64,000 bases of DNA from JANYCG01 sp031386665 (GTDB lineage: Bacteria; Pseudomonadota; Gammaproteobacteria; Burkholderiales; Burkholderiaceae_C), in NCBI GenBank assembly GCA_031386665.1, contig JANNCN010000082.1:1-64000 (forward strand). Reading direction: 5' to 3'. The notes under the pieces are model-generated. The model made no database searches, was not told the origin of the DNA, and saw only the letters and a program-made list of their open reading frames with translations. Position numbers and translations under genes: made by a program. Below are positions 7,732 through 15,414 of this stretch, piece by piece. Positions within the stretch are counted from its first letter, which is position 1, and each line of letters starts with the position of its first letter.

Positions 7732-8736
7732 TTATTCGATGACGCGATCAGCGCGCGTGAGCAGTTCCGGCGGAATCGTCACACCCAGTTCGCGGGCCGT
7801 CTTGAGACTGACCAAGAATTCTTGTCGGCTAACTTCCTCGAAAGGCGTATCCGCCGGCTTGGCTCCCTTGAGAATCTTGTCAACCACCAGCGGCATACGC
7901 GGATACGTGTCGTTGATGGTGGTGCCATAGGGCATCAAGACACCAGCGTCCGAGGCACCACCCCAAAACATGACGGGAATGCGGCGCGCCGTTGCGAGTT
8001 CAATGAGGCGTGCTCTGGTAAGGATAGTGACGGGCACCTCCATCACCACGATCACCTCTGCCTTTTCTGAAACGATGGCATCGAACGCTTCGGTCAAGTC
8101 TGGCGCAGGGCCGCGCAGCTTGAGGGTTTGCGGGCGGACATTCGCGATCGCTGCCGCTGCGATGTTGTCGCGCTCAATGGGCGCGAACCCACTCGCGTCT
8201 GCACCGGGAATGTCCGCATCACTCAAAAACGCGACGCGGGCAAGCTTTGGAAACACTTCTTTGAGGATTGCCAACTGTCGCGTCGCCCGCTGCGGATCAT
8301 GGTTGGTGATGCCAGTGACGTTTCCGCCAGGGCGCGTGAGCGTTGCAGCGGCGCCGATGGCGACCGGATCAGCAACCAGCGCGGCCACGATGGGGATCGT
8401 TGTGGTGGCCTTGCGCGCCGCAGCAGTGGGTGGGCCACCATAGGTTGCGATGACATCAACGTTCATGGCAGCCAGTTCGACGGCAAAGCCCGGCAAGCGA
8501 TCCAGCTTTCCCTCGGCGAAGCGCGGTTCGAACACGATATTCGCGCCCTCGACATAGCCCAAGCGCGCAAGTTCCCTCTTGAGCAATTCGAACTCTGGGC
8601 CGGGCACCCGGTTAAACAACGCGCCGACACGATAGACTTTCGCGGTTTGCTGGGTTTGCTGAGCTTGTGCCGTGCCAATGCTCAGGACAGTCGCCAATGC
8701 CGCGAAGGCTGCCAAAGTGAGTCGTTTCGCATTCAT
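7732..8736 (-). CDS. ABC transporter substrate-binding protein (PF04392 type)
   Basis: A 334-residue exported protein. Residues 1-25 form a signal peptide ending AQA. The mature part has the two-lobed pattern of the ABC_sub_bind family: YRVGALFNRVPGPEFELLKREL, then PIVAALVADPVAIGAAATLTRPGGNVTGIT, and the C-terminal RIPVMFWGGASDAGVLMPYG. Such proteins usually sit next to a permease and an ATPase gene; none is present here, so the partner membrane proteins must be elsewhere or the protein works as a sensor. It is the third gene of the operon, between the VOC protein (21 bp before it) and DUF1330. Confidence 0.85.
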   Translation of the reverse strand: MNAKRLTLAAFAALATVLSIGTAQAQQTQQTAKVYRVGALFNRVPGPEFELLKRELARLGYVEGANIVFEPRFAEGKLDRLPGFAVELAAMNVDVIATYGGPPTAAARKATTTIPIVAALVADPVAIGAAATLTRPGGNVTGITNHDPQRATRQLAILKEVFPKLARVAFLSDADIPGADASGFAPIERDNIAAAAIANVRPQTLKLRGPAPDLTEAFDAIVSEKAEVIVVMEVPVTILTRARLIELATARRIPVMFWGGASDAGVLMPYGTTINDTYPRMPLVVDKILKGAKPADTPFEEVSRQEFLVSLKTARELGVTIPPELLTRADRVIE

Positions 8737-8757
8737 GATGTGCCTTTCGTTGCGTGA

Positions 8758-9228
8758 CTACAAATCCAGCGGCAACACCGATGCCACCAATCCAGGATCA
8801 TTTCGCCAAATTTCAGGGTCTGCATCGACGTACATTTCAATCAAAATACCGTCCGGGTCCCTGACGTAGATCGATTGACTCACTACGTGATCCCGGGTGC
8901 GGTCAAATGCGATGCCCAATGCGCGCAAGTGTGCGGCGTGCTGGCGGAGATGCTCCATACTGTCGCCAATTCTGAAAGCAACATGGGCAAGCCCAGAGCC
9001 CTCTGTGGCAATAGCGGTTCCCGGCGGGAGTTCGCTCAGCCCCAGGTCGTGATGGCTTTCGCCAAATGAAAGGAACACGATCTCGGCCCCCACAATTTTT
9101 TGTTCTGCCTCGCCGAGCCGTGCCACTTCGGTGATGCCCAGCATAGACTTGTAGAAAGGCACTGAGCGCGCCAGAGAAGACACGTTCAGCACCACGTGCC
9201 CGAGTTTTCTGCTGGTGGACGCAGACAT
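8758..9228 (-). CDS. VOC family protein (glyoxalase/extradiol dioxygenase-like)
   Basis: A 156-residue vicinal-oxygen-chelate protein. It has the two babababb modules in one chain: LGHVVLNVSSLARSVPFYKSMLG near the start, and VSQSIYVRDPDGILIEMYVD near the end, where the Glu is the expected metal ligand. A histidine in GHVVLNV and another in LAHVAFRI complete a plausible site. The start at 9228 has GGAG five bases upstream; a GTG at 9234 would overlap the stop of the Bug gene as GTGA and is the alternative. It may be a dioxygenase or isomerase of a catabolic route together with the neighbouring binding proteins. Confidence 0.85.
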   Translation of the reverse strand: MSASTSRKLGHVVLNVSSLARSVPFYKSMLGITEVARLGEAEQKIVGAEIVFLSFGESHHDLGLSELPPGTAIATEGSGLAHVAFRIGDSMEHLRQHAAHLRALGIAFDRTRDHVVSQSIYVRDPDGILIEMYVDADPEIWRNDPGLVASVLPLDL

Positions 9229-9230
9229 GA

Positions 9231-10211
9231 TCACTCCATTTTGATGTTGGCTTCAGTGATTACGGTGCGCCAGCGGGTCTGCTCGGATTTCAAATAGTCT
9301 CCCCACTCCTTGGGTGTGCTTCCTACGGGTGACGCCCCGTTTTTGGCAAAGAATTCGCGAAACGCTTGCGTCTGAACCGCCTTCACGCTGGCCTCGTTTA
9401 GCCGCTTCAACACGGGCGCTGGAATACCAGCCGGAGCCATCAGGCCAAACCACGCACGCATGTCGTACTCGGGATATTTGGCCTCAGCAAACGTGGGCAC
9501 ATCAGGAATCAGCGAAGAGCGTTGTTTGCTCGAAATTGCCAACGCGCGCAATTTGCCGGACTTGACATGATCGACCATCGTGATCAGCGGAAAAAACACC
9601 GCGTCTACGTTGCCCGCCAGCAAGTCGACCTGAAAGCCGGATGCGCCATACGGAACATGCGTGAGCTTCGTGCCGGTCAATTTTTGAAACCATTCGCCGC
9701 CAAGCTGCAAGAAAGATCCCACGCCAGTGCTCGCGTAAGTCAACTTGCCGGGTTTTGACTTCGCCAACGCGATGAACTCATCGAGGTTTTTGGCCGGCAC
9801 ATTTGAATTGACGTAGAGCACCCAGGGGTGTTCGCCCAACAGACTGATGGGCGCAAAGTCTTTGTCGATGTTGTAGATCGGGCGGTCAAAAAGTCTGGGG
9901 CTACTGGCCATGTTGGCTGGTTGAGCCAGCGCCAAGGTGTAACCGTCCGCGGGCGCTTTGCTCAACGCTTCCATGGCCAACATTTGCGCGAACCCCGGTT
10001 TGTTTTCAATCACCACCGGTTGCCCCAACTCAATGGCAAGCTGTGCAGCGAATTGCCGCGCTTCCACGTCCGGCCCGGCCCCCGCTGGCACACCGACCAG
10101 AATTTTGATCGGCTTGTCCGGGAAAGTTTGAGCGGCGGCGGGAAATGCCGCGCCGACAGCGGCTGTAACTGCGGCGATGGCGACCATTGAGAGAGAAGTT
10201 CTACGGTCCAT
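9231..10211 (-). CDS. Bug family tripartite tricarboxylate transporter substrate-binding protein
   Basis: A 326-residue periplasmic protein. Residues 1-28 are a signal peptide (MDRRTSLSMVAIAAVT then AAAQ). The mature part starts FPDKPIKILVGVPAGAGPDVEARQFA and contains VIENKPG, the conserved beta-strand and ligand loop of the Bug family (PF03401). Bug proteins bind small carboxylates, amides or aromatics and are greatly expanded in Burkholderiales, mostly without linked TctA/TctB genes, as here. It is the first gene of the operon and its promoter at 10279-10346 is the twin of the metalloprotease promoter. Confidence 0.9.
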   Translation of the reverse strand: MDRRTSLSMVAIAAVTAAVGAAFPAAAQTFPDKPIKILVGVPAGAGPDVEARQFAAQLAIELGQPVVIENKPGFAQMLAMEALSKAPADGYTLALAQPANMASSPRLFDRPIYNIDKDFAPISLLGEHPWVLYVNSNVPAKNLDEFIALAKSKPGKLTYASTGVGSFLQLGGEWFQKLTGTKLTHVPYGASGFQVDLLAGNVDAVFFPLITMVDHVKSGKLRALAISSKQRSSLIPDVPTFAEAKYPEYDMRAWFGLMAPAGIPAPVLKRLNEASVKAVQTQAFREFFAKNGASPVGSTPKEWGDYLKSEQTRWRTVITEANIKME

Positions 10212-10515
10212 TTGGTTCTCCAGTCAGGTTGACGATTCAGGGCTAGCCTGATCGCCAAGCGTCTGCTAGGCGATGAACCTAATGTGCGCCGCGAGGGTGT
10301 GCGCCGTCCTTAAAAAGTATTAAAGAATTGCTAAACGTTGCTAAATCGGAATGATGGGCTGCGCGGATGGGCGGGCTGTTGAATGACGGCTTAGGCCAGT
10401 TACGCCTGTCACTCGCCACCAGTGGATTGACAGTGCGCAGCAGACGCGATAGTATTTAGACCGTATTACAAGTGTTATTACTATTTTTGCACTTCAACAT
10501 TCACACGGGCGCGTC
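10212..10515. promoter_or_regulatory. Divergent control region between Bug operon and toxin-antitoxin pair
   Basis: This 304-bp region holds the minus-strand promoter module described separately (10279-10346) and, toward the antitoxin gene, an AT-rich segment near 10450-10490 with three 11-nt spaced repeats beginning GTATT, GTATT and GTTATT. The latter precedes the AbrB-type antitoxin start by about 30 bp and is a plausible autoregulatory operator. No gene is seen. Confidence 0.5.
10279..10346 (-). promoter_or_regulatory. Shared promoter/operator module, Bug operon copy
   Basis: On the minus strand, 10302-10346 holds the direct repeats ATTTAGCAAC, GTTTAGCAAT and TCTTTAATAC followed by TTAAGGACGGCG; 16 nt later comes ACATTAG (10279-10285), 68 nt before the Bug start codon. 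It aligns without gaps with 3815-3882. Both copies also carry a short dyad around the ACATTAG box whose arms differ in sequence but keep their pairing (GGGTCG/CGACCC there, GGCG/CGCC here). Confidence 0.65.
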
Positions 10516-10740
10516 ATGCACACACTCAAACTGACTCAAATTGGCAACTCGGTTGGGGCCATCTTCCCCAAGGATCTATTGGCGCAAATGCGGCTCGAGA
10601 AAGGTGATGAGTTTTACGTAACCGATTCACCGGATGGCTTGCGCATCACCGTCCACAACCCAGAGTTTGAAGAGCAGATGCGAATTGGCAGGGAAATCAT
10701 GAAAGAACGGCGGGCCGCGCTGCACGAGTTGGCCAAATGA
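10516..10740 (+). CDS. AbrB/MazE-type antitoxin
   Basis: A 74-residue protein. The first 45 residues (LKLTQIGNSVGAIFPKDLLAQMRLEKGDEFYVT) are a SpoVT-AbrB swapped-hairpin DNA-binding domain. The tail (FEEQMRIGREIMKERRAALHELAK) is a charged helix of the kind that blocks a cognate toxin. The gene overlaps the Doc gene by four bases (ATGA), the usual coupling in type II toxin-antitoxin operons. It should repress its own promoter; the 11-nt spaced repeats at about 10450-10490 are candidate sites. Confidence 0.9.
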   Translation: MHTLKLTQIGNSVGAIFPKDLLAQMRLEKGDEFYVTDSPDGLRITVHNPEFEEQMRIGREIMKERRAALHELAK

Positions 10741-11126
10741 CCGCCTGGCGGTGGATTCACCGCGACGTCGTGGTGGCGATCCACGAAGCGCAACTGGCCG
10801 AACACGGTGGGAGCGCGGGTACAAGAGACGGAACCTTGCTTGATTCCGCCTTAGCCAAGCCATTGAATCAAGCCGCTTACGAAGACCCCGACGTAGCAGA
10901 CCTTGCAGCAGCGTACGGCTACGGAATCTCGCGCAACCACCCGTTCGTCGACGGCAACAAACGAACGGCCTTTGTGGTGGCGGAACTCTTTCTTCGTCTG
11001 AATGGTTTTCGCCTGGATGCAAGCGATACGGATTGCGTGTTCACCATACTGAAAGTCGCCTCTGGCGAAATTACTGCGCCCGCCTTCGCCCAATGGCTGC
11101 GCGAACGCACCCGGCCTTCGCGTTGA
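10737..11126 (+). CDS. doc: Doc/Fic-type toxin
   Basis: A 129-residue Fic-fold protein of the death-on-curing type. The key motif HPFVDGNKRTA matches HxFx(D/E)GNKR, with the catalytic His and the phosphate-binding GNKR loop intact. P1 Doc has HxFxxANKR and phosphorylates EF-Tu; the GN form here is closer to classical Fic AMPylators, so the exact reaction is open. The upstream AbrB-type antitoxin overlaps it by ATGA. A terminator-like palindrome follows at 11235-11254. The module seems complete and functional. Confidence 0.9.
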   Translation: MTAWRWIHRDVVVAIHEAQLAEHGGSAGTRDGTLLDSALAKPLNQAAYEDPDVADLAAAYGYGISRNHPFVDGNKRTAFVVAELFLRLNGFRLDASDTDCVFTILKVASGEITAPAFAQWLRERTRPSR

Positions 11127-11234
11127 CGATTCCCACAACCCGATCAAAATCATGGGTCGAGCCAAAACCCCGGTCGTCGGCGCGTCTCGAAGTTTTTTGC
11201 TCAAGACTCTGATTCAAATCACATTTTTCTCATT

Positions 11235-11260
11235 TTTACCACAATTGTGGTAAATTTTTG
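11235..11260. terminator. Palindrome TTTACCACAATTGTGGTAAA
   Basis: A perfect 20-nt palindrome (11235-11254), followed on the plus strand by ATTTTTG and preceded by T-rich sequence. It can serve as terminator of the doc operon on the plus strand. On the minus strand it stands 44 nt beyond repeat copy D, in the position where other copies also have a palindrome. Confidence 0.5.
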
Positions 11261-11298
11261 TGATTTTGATCGAATTTCCGAAAATCTGAACCCCAGAG

Positions 11299-11348
11299 AC
11301 CTCTAGATCTCGAATAATATAGATAGTTTGCTACTTTAAATATAGCAC
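11299..11348 (-). repeat. 50-nt dispersed repeat, copy D
   Basis: On the minus strand it begins GTGCTA, continues through TAGCAAACTAT, and ends TTCGAGATCTAGAGGT; it aligns ungapped with the four other copies. It lies 32 nt after the clpB stop codon and in clpB orientation, so it is expected to be in the clpB 3' untranslated region. Confidence 0.85.
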
Positions 11349-11380
11349 TTTAGCGCATCCGGCGAATCAACGACACCCCC

Positions 11381-13993
11381 TCAACTCACCACCCGCGCAA
11401 AGCTGAACTCCCCCGGCGAATGAATGGGATCCACGTCCACCGGGATAATGGATTTGGGCAAAAACTTGCCTTCCAGCAGCAGCTTGGACAGCGGGTTTTC
11501 AATGCGCTGCTGAATCGCCCGCTTCAGGGGGCGCGCGCCAAACACCGGGTCGAAACCGACCTTGGCCAGTTCTTTCAGCGCGGCGGGCGAGACTTCAAGC
11601 GTCAAGTCCATTTTGGCCAAACGCGCCTGCAGCACCTTGATTTGAATTGCGGCAATGCTCTCAATATGGCCAGCGTCCAGGCTGTGGAACACCACAGTTT
11701 CATCAATGCGGTTCAAAAACTCGGGTCGAAAATGGTTTTTCAGCTCGTCCATCACGGCGTCTTTCACCTCGTCGTATGGCTTGCCCACCATGGCCTGAAT
11801 CATCTGACTGCCGATGTTGCTGGTCATCACGATCACGGTGTTTTTAAAGTCCACGGTGCGGCCTTGGCCGTCGGTCAGGCGGCCATCGTCCAGCACTTGC
11901 AGCAGCACGTTGAAGACATCAGGGTGCGCCTTTTCGACTTCGTCCAGCAGCAACACGCAGTAGGGTTTGCGGCGAACGGCTTCGGTCAAATAACCGCCCT
12001 CTTCGTAGCCCACGTAGCCAGGAGGCGCGCCAATCAGGCGGGCGACTGAGTGCTTCTCCATGAACTCGCTCATGTCGATGCGAACCAGGTGGTCTTCTGA
12101 ATCAAACAAGAAGCCCGCCAGCGCCTTGCACAGCTCGGTTTTGCCCACGCCCGTGGGGCCAAGGAACAAAAAGCTGCCCGTGGGGCGGTTCGGGTCGCCC
12201 AAACCCGCGCGCGACCGGCGAATGGCATTGGCCACAGCGGTGATGGCCTCAGATTGCCCCACCACGCGCTGGTGCAGTTTGTCTTCCATTTGCAGCAGCT
12301 TGTCGCGCTCGCCTTGCAACATTTTGGCCACGGGAATGCCCGTAGCGCGGCTCACTACCTCGGCGATTTCTTCGGCACCCACCATGGTGCGAAGCAACTG
12401 AGGGCGCCCGCCGTCTTTGGCATTTTTGGCTTTTCCGGCTTCGGCGGTTTGGGCTTCTTTCAGCTGTTTTTCCAGCCCAGGCAACTTGCCATATTGCAGC
12501 TCGCCGACTTTGTTGAATTCGCCTTTGCGGGTCAATTCATCCATCGAGAAGCGAACCTTTTCAATCTCTTCCATGATGGTTTTGCTACCCTGCGCCTGCG
12601 CCTTTTCAGCCTTCCAGATTTCATCCAGGTCGGCAATTTCCTTTTGCAGGCTCTTGATCTCATCGTTGATCAATTCAAAGCGCTTTTTAGACGCATCGTC
12701 CTTCTCGCGCTTGACGGCTTCACGCTCAATTTGCAGCTGAATCAGGCGACGGTCCAGCTTGTCCATCACCTCAGGCTTGGAATCAAGCTCAATCTTGATT
12801 TTGGACGCCGCCTCGTCGATCAGGTCAATTGCCTTGTCGGGCAAAAAACGGTCGGTGATGTAGCGGTGGCTCAGTTCCGCCGCTGCCACAATGGCCGGGT
12901 CGGTGATCTGCACGCCGTGGTGGGTTTCGTAGCGGGCTTGCAAGCCCCGCAAAATCGCAATCGTCGCCTCCACAGTCGGCTCGCCTACCAAAATCTTCTG
13001 AAACCGACGCTCCAGCGCGGCGTCTTTTTCAATGTATTTGCGGTATTCATCCAGCGTGGTCGCACCCACGCAATGCAACTCGCCCCGGGCCAAAGCGGGT
13101 TTAAGCATGTTGCCTGCGTCCATTGCGCCTTCGGCCTTGCCAGCGCCGACCATGGTGTGTAATTCATCAATGAAAACAATGGTTTGGCCTTCGTCTTTAG
13201 CCAAGTCTTTCAACACGTTTTTCAGGCGCTCTTCAAATTCACCCCGAAACTTGGCGCCCGCCAACAGCGCCGCCATGTCGAGCGACAAAACGCGCTTGCC
13301 TTTGAGCGATTCGGGCACTTCACCGGCCACGATGCGCTGCGCCAAGCCTTCCACAATTGCGGTTTTTCCCACACCCGGCTCGCCAATCAGCACCGGGTTG
13401 TTTTTGGTGCGCCGTTGCAGCACCTGAATGGCGCGGCGGATCTCGTCGTCACGGCCAATCACCGGGTCCAGCTTGCCCATGCGGGCACGTTCGGTCAGGT
13501 CAATGCAGTACTTTTTGAGCGATTCGCGCTGGTCTTCGGCATCGGCGCTGTCGACGTTTTGTCCACCACGCACGGCATCAATCGCAGCCTCAAGTGACTT
13601 GCGGGTCAGGCCGTTGTCTTTGGCGATTTTGGCGATGTCTTGCTTGGTGTCGGTCAGGGCCAGCAGGAACAGCTCGCTGGCAATGAACTGGTCACCGCGT
13701 TTGATGGACTCCTTTTCAGACGCCTGTAGCAGCGACACCATGTCGCGCCCCACTTGCACCTGCTCGTGGCCCTGCACCTCGGGCAGCTTTTTCAGCGCGG
13801 CTTCGGCCGCCGCTGTCAATCCGACAAGGTTAACGCCCGCGCGTTGCAACAGCGCTTTGGGGCCATCGGCCTGGCGAAGCATGGCAAGCAGCACGTGGGC
13901 TGGCTCGATGAAGGCGTGATCTTGCCCCAGGGCCAGCGTTTGCGCATCGCCCAGGGCTTCCTGGAATTTGGTGGTTAGTTTGTCAGTTCTCAT
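11381..13993 (-). CDS. clpB: ClpB protein disaggregase
   Basis: An 870-residue Hsp100 AAA+ ATPase that rescues aggregated proteins with DnaK. In order: N-terminal Clp repeats (residues 1-150), NBD1 with Walker A GEPGVGKT and Walker B VFIDELH (about 160-400), the coiled-coil middle domain characteristic of ClpB (about 400-520), NBD2 with GPTGVGKT and LLLDEVEKAHPDV, and the small D2 domain. Length and motifs are normal for the family. The start MRTDKLTTKFQEAL is the usual ClpB N-terminus. A sigma-32-like promoter lies just upstream (14001-14028). Repeat copy D follows the stop. Confidence 0.97.
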   Translation of the reverse strand: MRTDKLTTKFQEALGDAQTLALGQDHAFIEPAHVLLAMLRQADGPKALLQRAGVNLVGLTAAAEAALKKLPEVQGHEQVQVGRDMVSLLQASEKESIKRGDQFIASELFLLALTDTKQDIAKIAKDNGLTRKSLEAAIDAVRGGQNVDSADAEDQRESLKKYCIDLTERARMGKLDPVIGRDDEIRRAIQVLQRRTKNNPVLIGEPGVGKTAIVEGLAQRIVAGEVPESLKGKRVLSLDMAALLAGAKFRGEFEERLKNVLKDLAKDEGQTIVFIDELHTMVGAGKAEGAMDAGNMLKPALARGELHCVGATTLDEYRKYIEKDAALERRFQKILVGEPTVEATIAILRGLQARYETHHGVQITDPAIVAAAELSHRYITDRFLPDKAIDLIDEAASKIKIELDSKPEVMDKLDRRLIQLQIEREAVKREKDDASKKRFELINDEIKSLQKEIADLDEIWKAEKAQAQGSKTIMEEIEKVRFSMDELTRKGEFNKVGELQYGKLPGLEKQLKEAQTAEAGKAKNAKDGGRPQLLRTMVGAEEIAEVVSRATGIPVAKMLQGERDKLLQMEDKLHQRVVGQSEAITAVANAIRRSRAGLGDPNRPTGSFLFLGPTGVGKTELCKALAGFLFDSEDHLVRIDMSEFMEKHSVARLIGAPPGYVGYEEGGYLTEAVRRKPYCVLLLDEVEKAHPDVFNVLLQVLDDGRLTDGQGRTVDFKNTVIVMTSNIGSQMIQAMVGKPYDEVKDAVMDELKNHFRPEFLNRIDETVVFHSLDAGHIESIAAIQIKVLQARLAKMDLTLEVSPAALKELAKVGFDPVFGARPLKRAIQQRIENPLSKLLLEGKFLPKSIIPVDVDPIHSPGEFSFARVVS

Positions 13994-14000
13994 AGGGGCT

Positions 14001-14028
14001 ATTTTGGGCGCAAGTCATGGTTTTCAAG
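14001..14028 (-). promoter_or_regulatory. Candidate sigma-32 heat-shock promoter of clpB
   Basis: The minus strand reads CTTGAAA (14022-14028), 13 nt, then CCCAAAAT (14001-14008). This is close to the sigma-32 consensus CTTGAAA-N13-CCCATNT. If used, transcription would begin only a few bases before the clpB start codon, giving a very short leader. Confidence 0.45.
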
Positions 14029-14072
14029 CAAGCAACTTGTTGATGCAGATCAATGGCTTCTAAAATTCAACC

Positions 14073-14687
14073 ATGCGCCTGCACCAACTGAACCTTCAAT
14101 ACGATCCCACCCAGGACCGCCTGCTTGTGCGCATCAGCACCACCGCCCAGGTCGAATTGCGGCTTTGGTTTACCCGGCGGCTGACCGTGGGGGTGATGCC
14201 CCTGTTGCGCAAACTGGTGGCTCAACAGACTGACAAGAGAGCGGCACTGAAAGCGCCAGGCGACGCTGTTGACCGGCCTGCCAACCCTAAAATTCGGGAG
14301 TTTTTGAGTGAAATTGAACGGGAAACCGCCCTCAAAAATTCGGATTTTGCGACGCCCTACAAAGAACCGCCTTCGAAACCCGGCGTTGACCCCAAAGGCG
14401 CTGCGCACGCAACAGATGACACGCTATTGGTCACAGAAATTGCCCTGACACCCCTTGACAACGCCCATTTGCGCATCAAATTCACGGGGAATTCAGGCCA
14501 ATTTGCCCCTTCTGGTAAAAGCCAGGACGTTCAAATCGAGCTTGACGACAAACTGATGCACGGGTTTCTTCACCTGCTGGAGAAGGCCTACACCAACTCT
14601 CAATGGGCGCAAACCCCCACGCCACCTTTGGATGCTGAAGAGCTTAAGGACGCCGCAGCCACGACTCGACCGCAGTATTTGAATTAA
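14073..14687 (+). CDS. Conserved hypothetical protein
   Basis: A 204-residue soluble protein that I cannot assign to a characterised family. It opens MRLHQLNLQYDPTQDRLLVRISTT and has an alternating beta-strand pattern, a central linker rich in Lys, Pro and Asp (about residues 75-115), and a second strand-rich part (LLVTEIALTPLDNAHLRIKF, VQIELDDKLMHGFLHLLEKA). No signal peptide, metal site or membrane segment is seen. It is divergent from clpB across 79 bp and its stop overlaps that of the convergent moaE by four bases. Codon use resembles the neighbours, so it is likely a genuine, vertically kept gene. Confidence 0.75.
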   Translation: MRLHQLNLQYDPTQDRLLVRISTTAQVELRLWFTRRLTVGVMPLLRKLVAQQTDKRAALKAPGDAVDRPANPKIREFLSEIERETALKNSDFATPYKEPPSKPGVDPKGAAHATDDTLLVTEIALTPLDNAHLRIKFTGNSGQFAPSGKSQDVQIELDDKLMHGFLHLLEKAYTNSQWAQTPTPPLDAEELKDAAATTRPQYLN

Positions 14688-15271
14688 TTGGCAGGGTCGT
14701 TGCTGACATCCAAGCCCCAGCGGCGCAAAGCCACATCGTCGCTGACCCGCGCATCAACCCATTTGGCACCTTGTGCTGTTTGCTCCTTCTTCCAAAATGG
14801 CGCTTGGGTCTTCAAGTAGTCCATTAAAAATTCGCAGGCCTTGAAGCTCTCGCCCCGGTGCGCGGAAGTGACCGCCACCAACACAATTTGATCCAGTGGC
14901 TGCAACAAGCCAATGCGATGCACCACCCTTGCACCGAAAATATCAAATCGCCGATGCGTCTCGTCAATCATCGCCTCAATCGACGCCTCGGTCATGCCAG
15001 GGTAATGCTCCAGCTCCAATGAGCTGATGTCGCCTACCTCCGTGGCAAGCGTCGGGGCAAAATTTCCCGAAGGGCCGCCCCGAGGAAAATTAGGCCCTCC
15101 GGGGGGCAGCGCAGCACACGAAGTGGCAAGCGTGGGGGCCACATTACGGTCGCGGACGGTGCCGACAAAGCTACATACCGCCCCGACTCGTTTGTCGGCA
15201 CTTCGCAAGGCATTGACCTCGGCAGACAAATCGAAATCTTGGGTTTGGATGAAAACGCGCTGAATTGACAT
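14684..15271 (-). CDS. moaE: Molybdopterin synthase catalytic subunit MoaE with in-frame repeat insertion
   Basis: The large subunit of molybdopterin synthase, which with MoaD-thiocarboxylate converts precursor Z to molybdopterin. Recognisable parts are GAVCSFVGTVRDRN (residues 30-43), LELEHYPGM (86-93), ARVVHRIGLLQPLDQIVLVAVTSAHRGESFKACEFLMDYLK, and FWKKE with the likely catalytic Lys. Residues 44-77 (APTLATSCAALPP, GGPNFPRGGPSGNFAPTLAT) are foreign to the family and are encoded by a copy of the palindromic element at 15041-15142. They fall in the loop between strand 2 and the next conserved block, so the fold may tolerate them. At 195 residues the protein is about 35 longer than usual. moaD, moeA and mobB lie 1.2-3.3 kb away on the same strand. 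Confidence 0.92.
   Translation of the reverse strand: MSIQRVFIQTQDFDLSAEVNALRSADKRVGAVCSFVGTVRDRNVAPTLATSCAALPPGGPNFPRGGPSGNFAPTLATEVGDISSLELEHYPGMTEASIEAMIDETHRRFDIFGARVVHRIGLLQPLDQIVLVAVTSAHRGESFKACEFLMDYLKTQAPFWKKEQTAQGAKWVDARVSDDVALRRWGLDVSNDPAN
15041..15142 (-). repeat. Coding palindromic element, copy in moaE
   Basis: On the minus strand this copy reads CCCCCACGCTTGCCACTTCG, a GC-rich palindromic centre, and the pair AATTTTCC/GGAAATT around GGGGCGGCCC. It is translated in frame within MoaE. After the element a second CGACGCTTGCCAC follows, so the APTLAT peptide is duplicated. Sister copies are in thrC (19296-19382) and sdhE (61361-61441). Confidence 0.85.
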
Positions 15272-15318
15272 GCCTGAATTGTGGCATTGTTGCCCAACAG
15301 AAATGCTAAGATGATCTC

Positions 15319-15414
15319 ATGTCCCACCGTGTATCCCGCTCTTCTTTTGCGCCAACCAGCGCCATGATTGCGGGTGCGTGCGTCAGCAAATCCAAAAAAC
15401 CGAAGCTCATCTGA
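15319..15414 (+). CDS. Candidate 31-codon upstream ORF
   Basis: A 31-residue ORF, MSHRVSRSSFAPTSAMIAGA followed by CVSKSKKPKLI. It is basic, has one Cys and no known family. Its last codons and TGA stop form the left arm of a perfect 10-bp hairpin (15405-15414 with 15436-15445). A possible -10 box TAAGAT at 15308-15313 would put the transcript start at or next to the ATG, suggesting a leaderless message. The placement 136 bp before the dapA-like gene suggests a leader peptide, but translation is not shown. Confidence 0.4.
   Translation: MSHRVSRSSFAPTSAMIAGACVSKSKKPKLI

Noticed and set aside
15271..15300. sigma-54 promoter TGGCATTGTTGC before the 31-codon ORF
   Set aside because: The spacing between GG and GC is 7 and not 10, so it does not fit the sigma-54 pattern.
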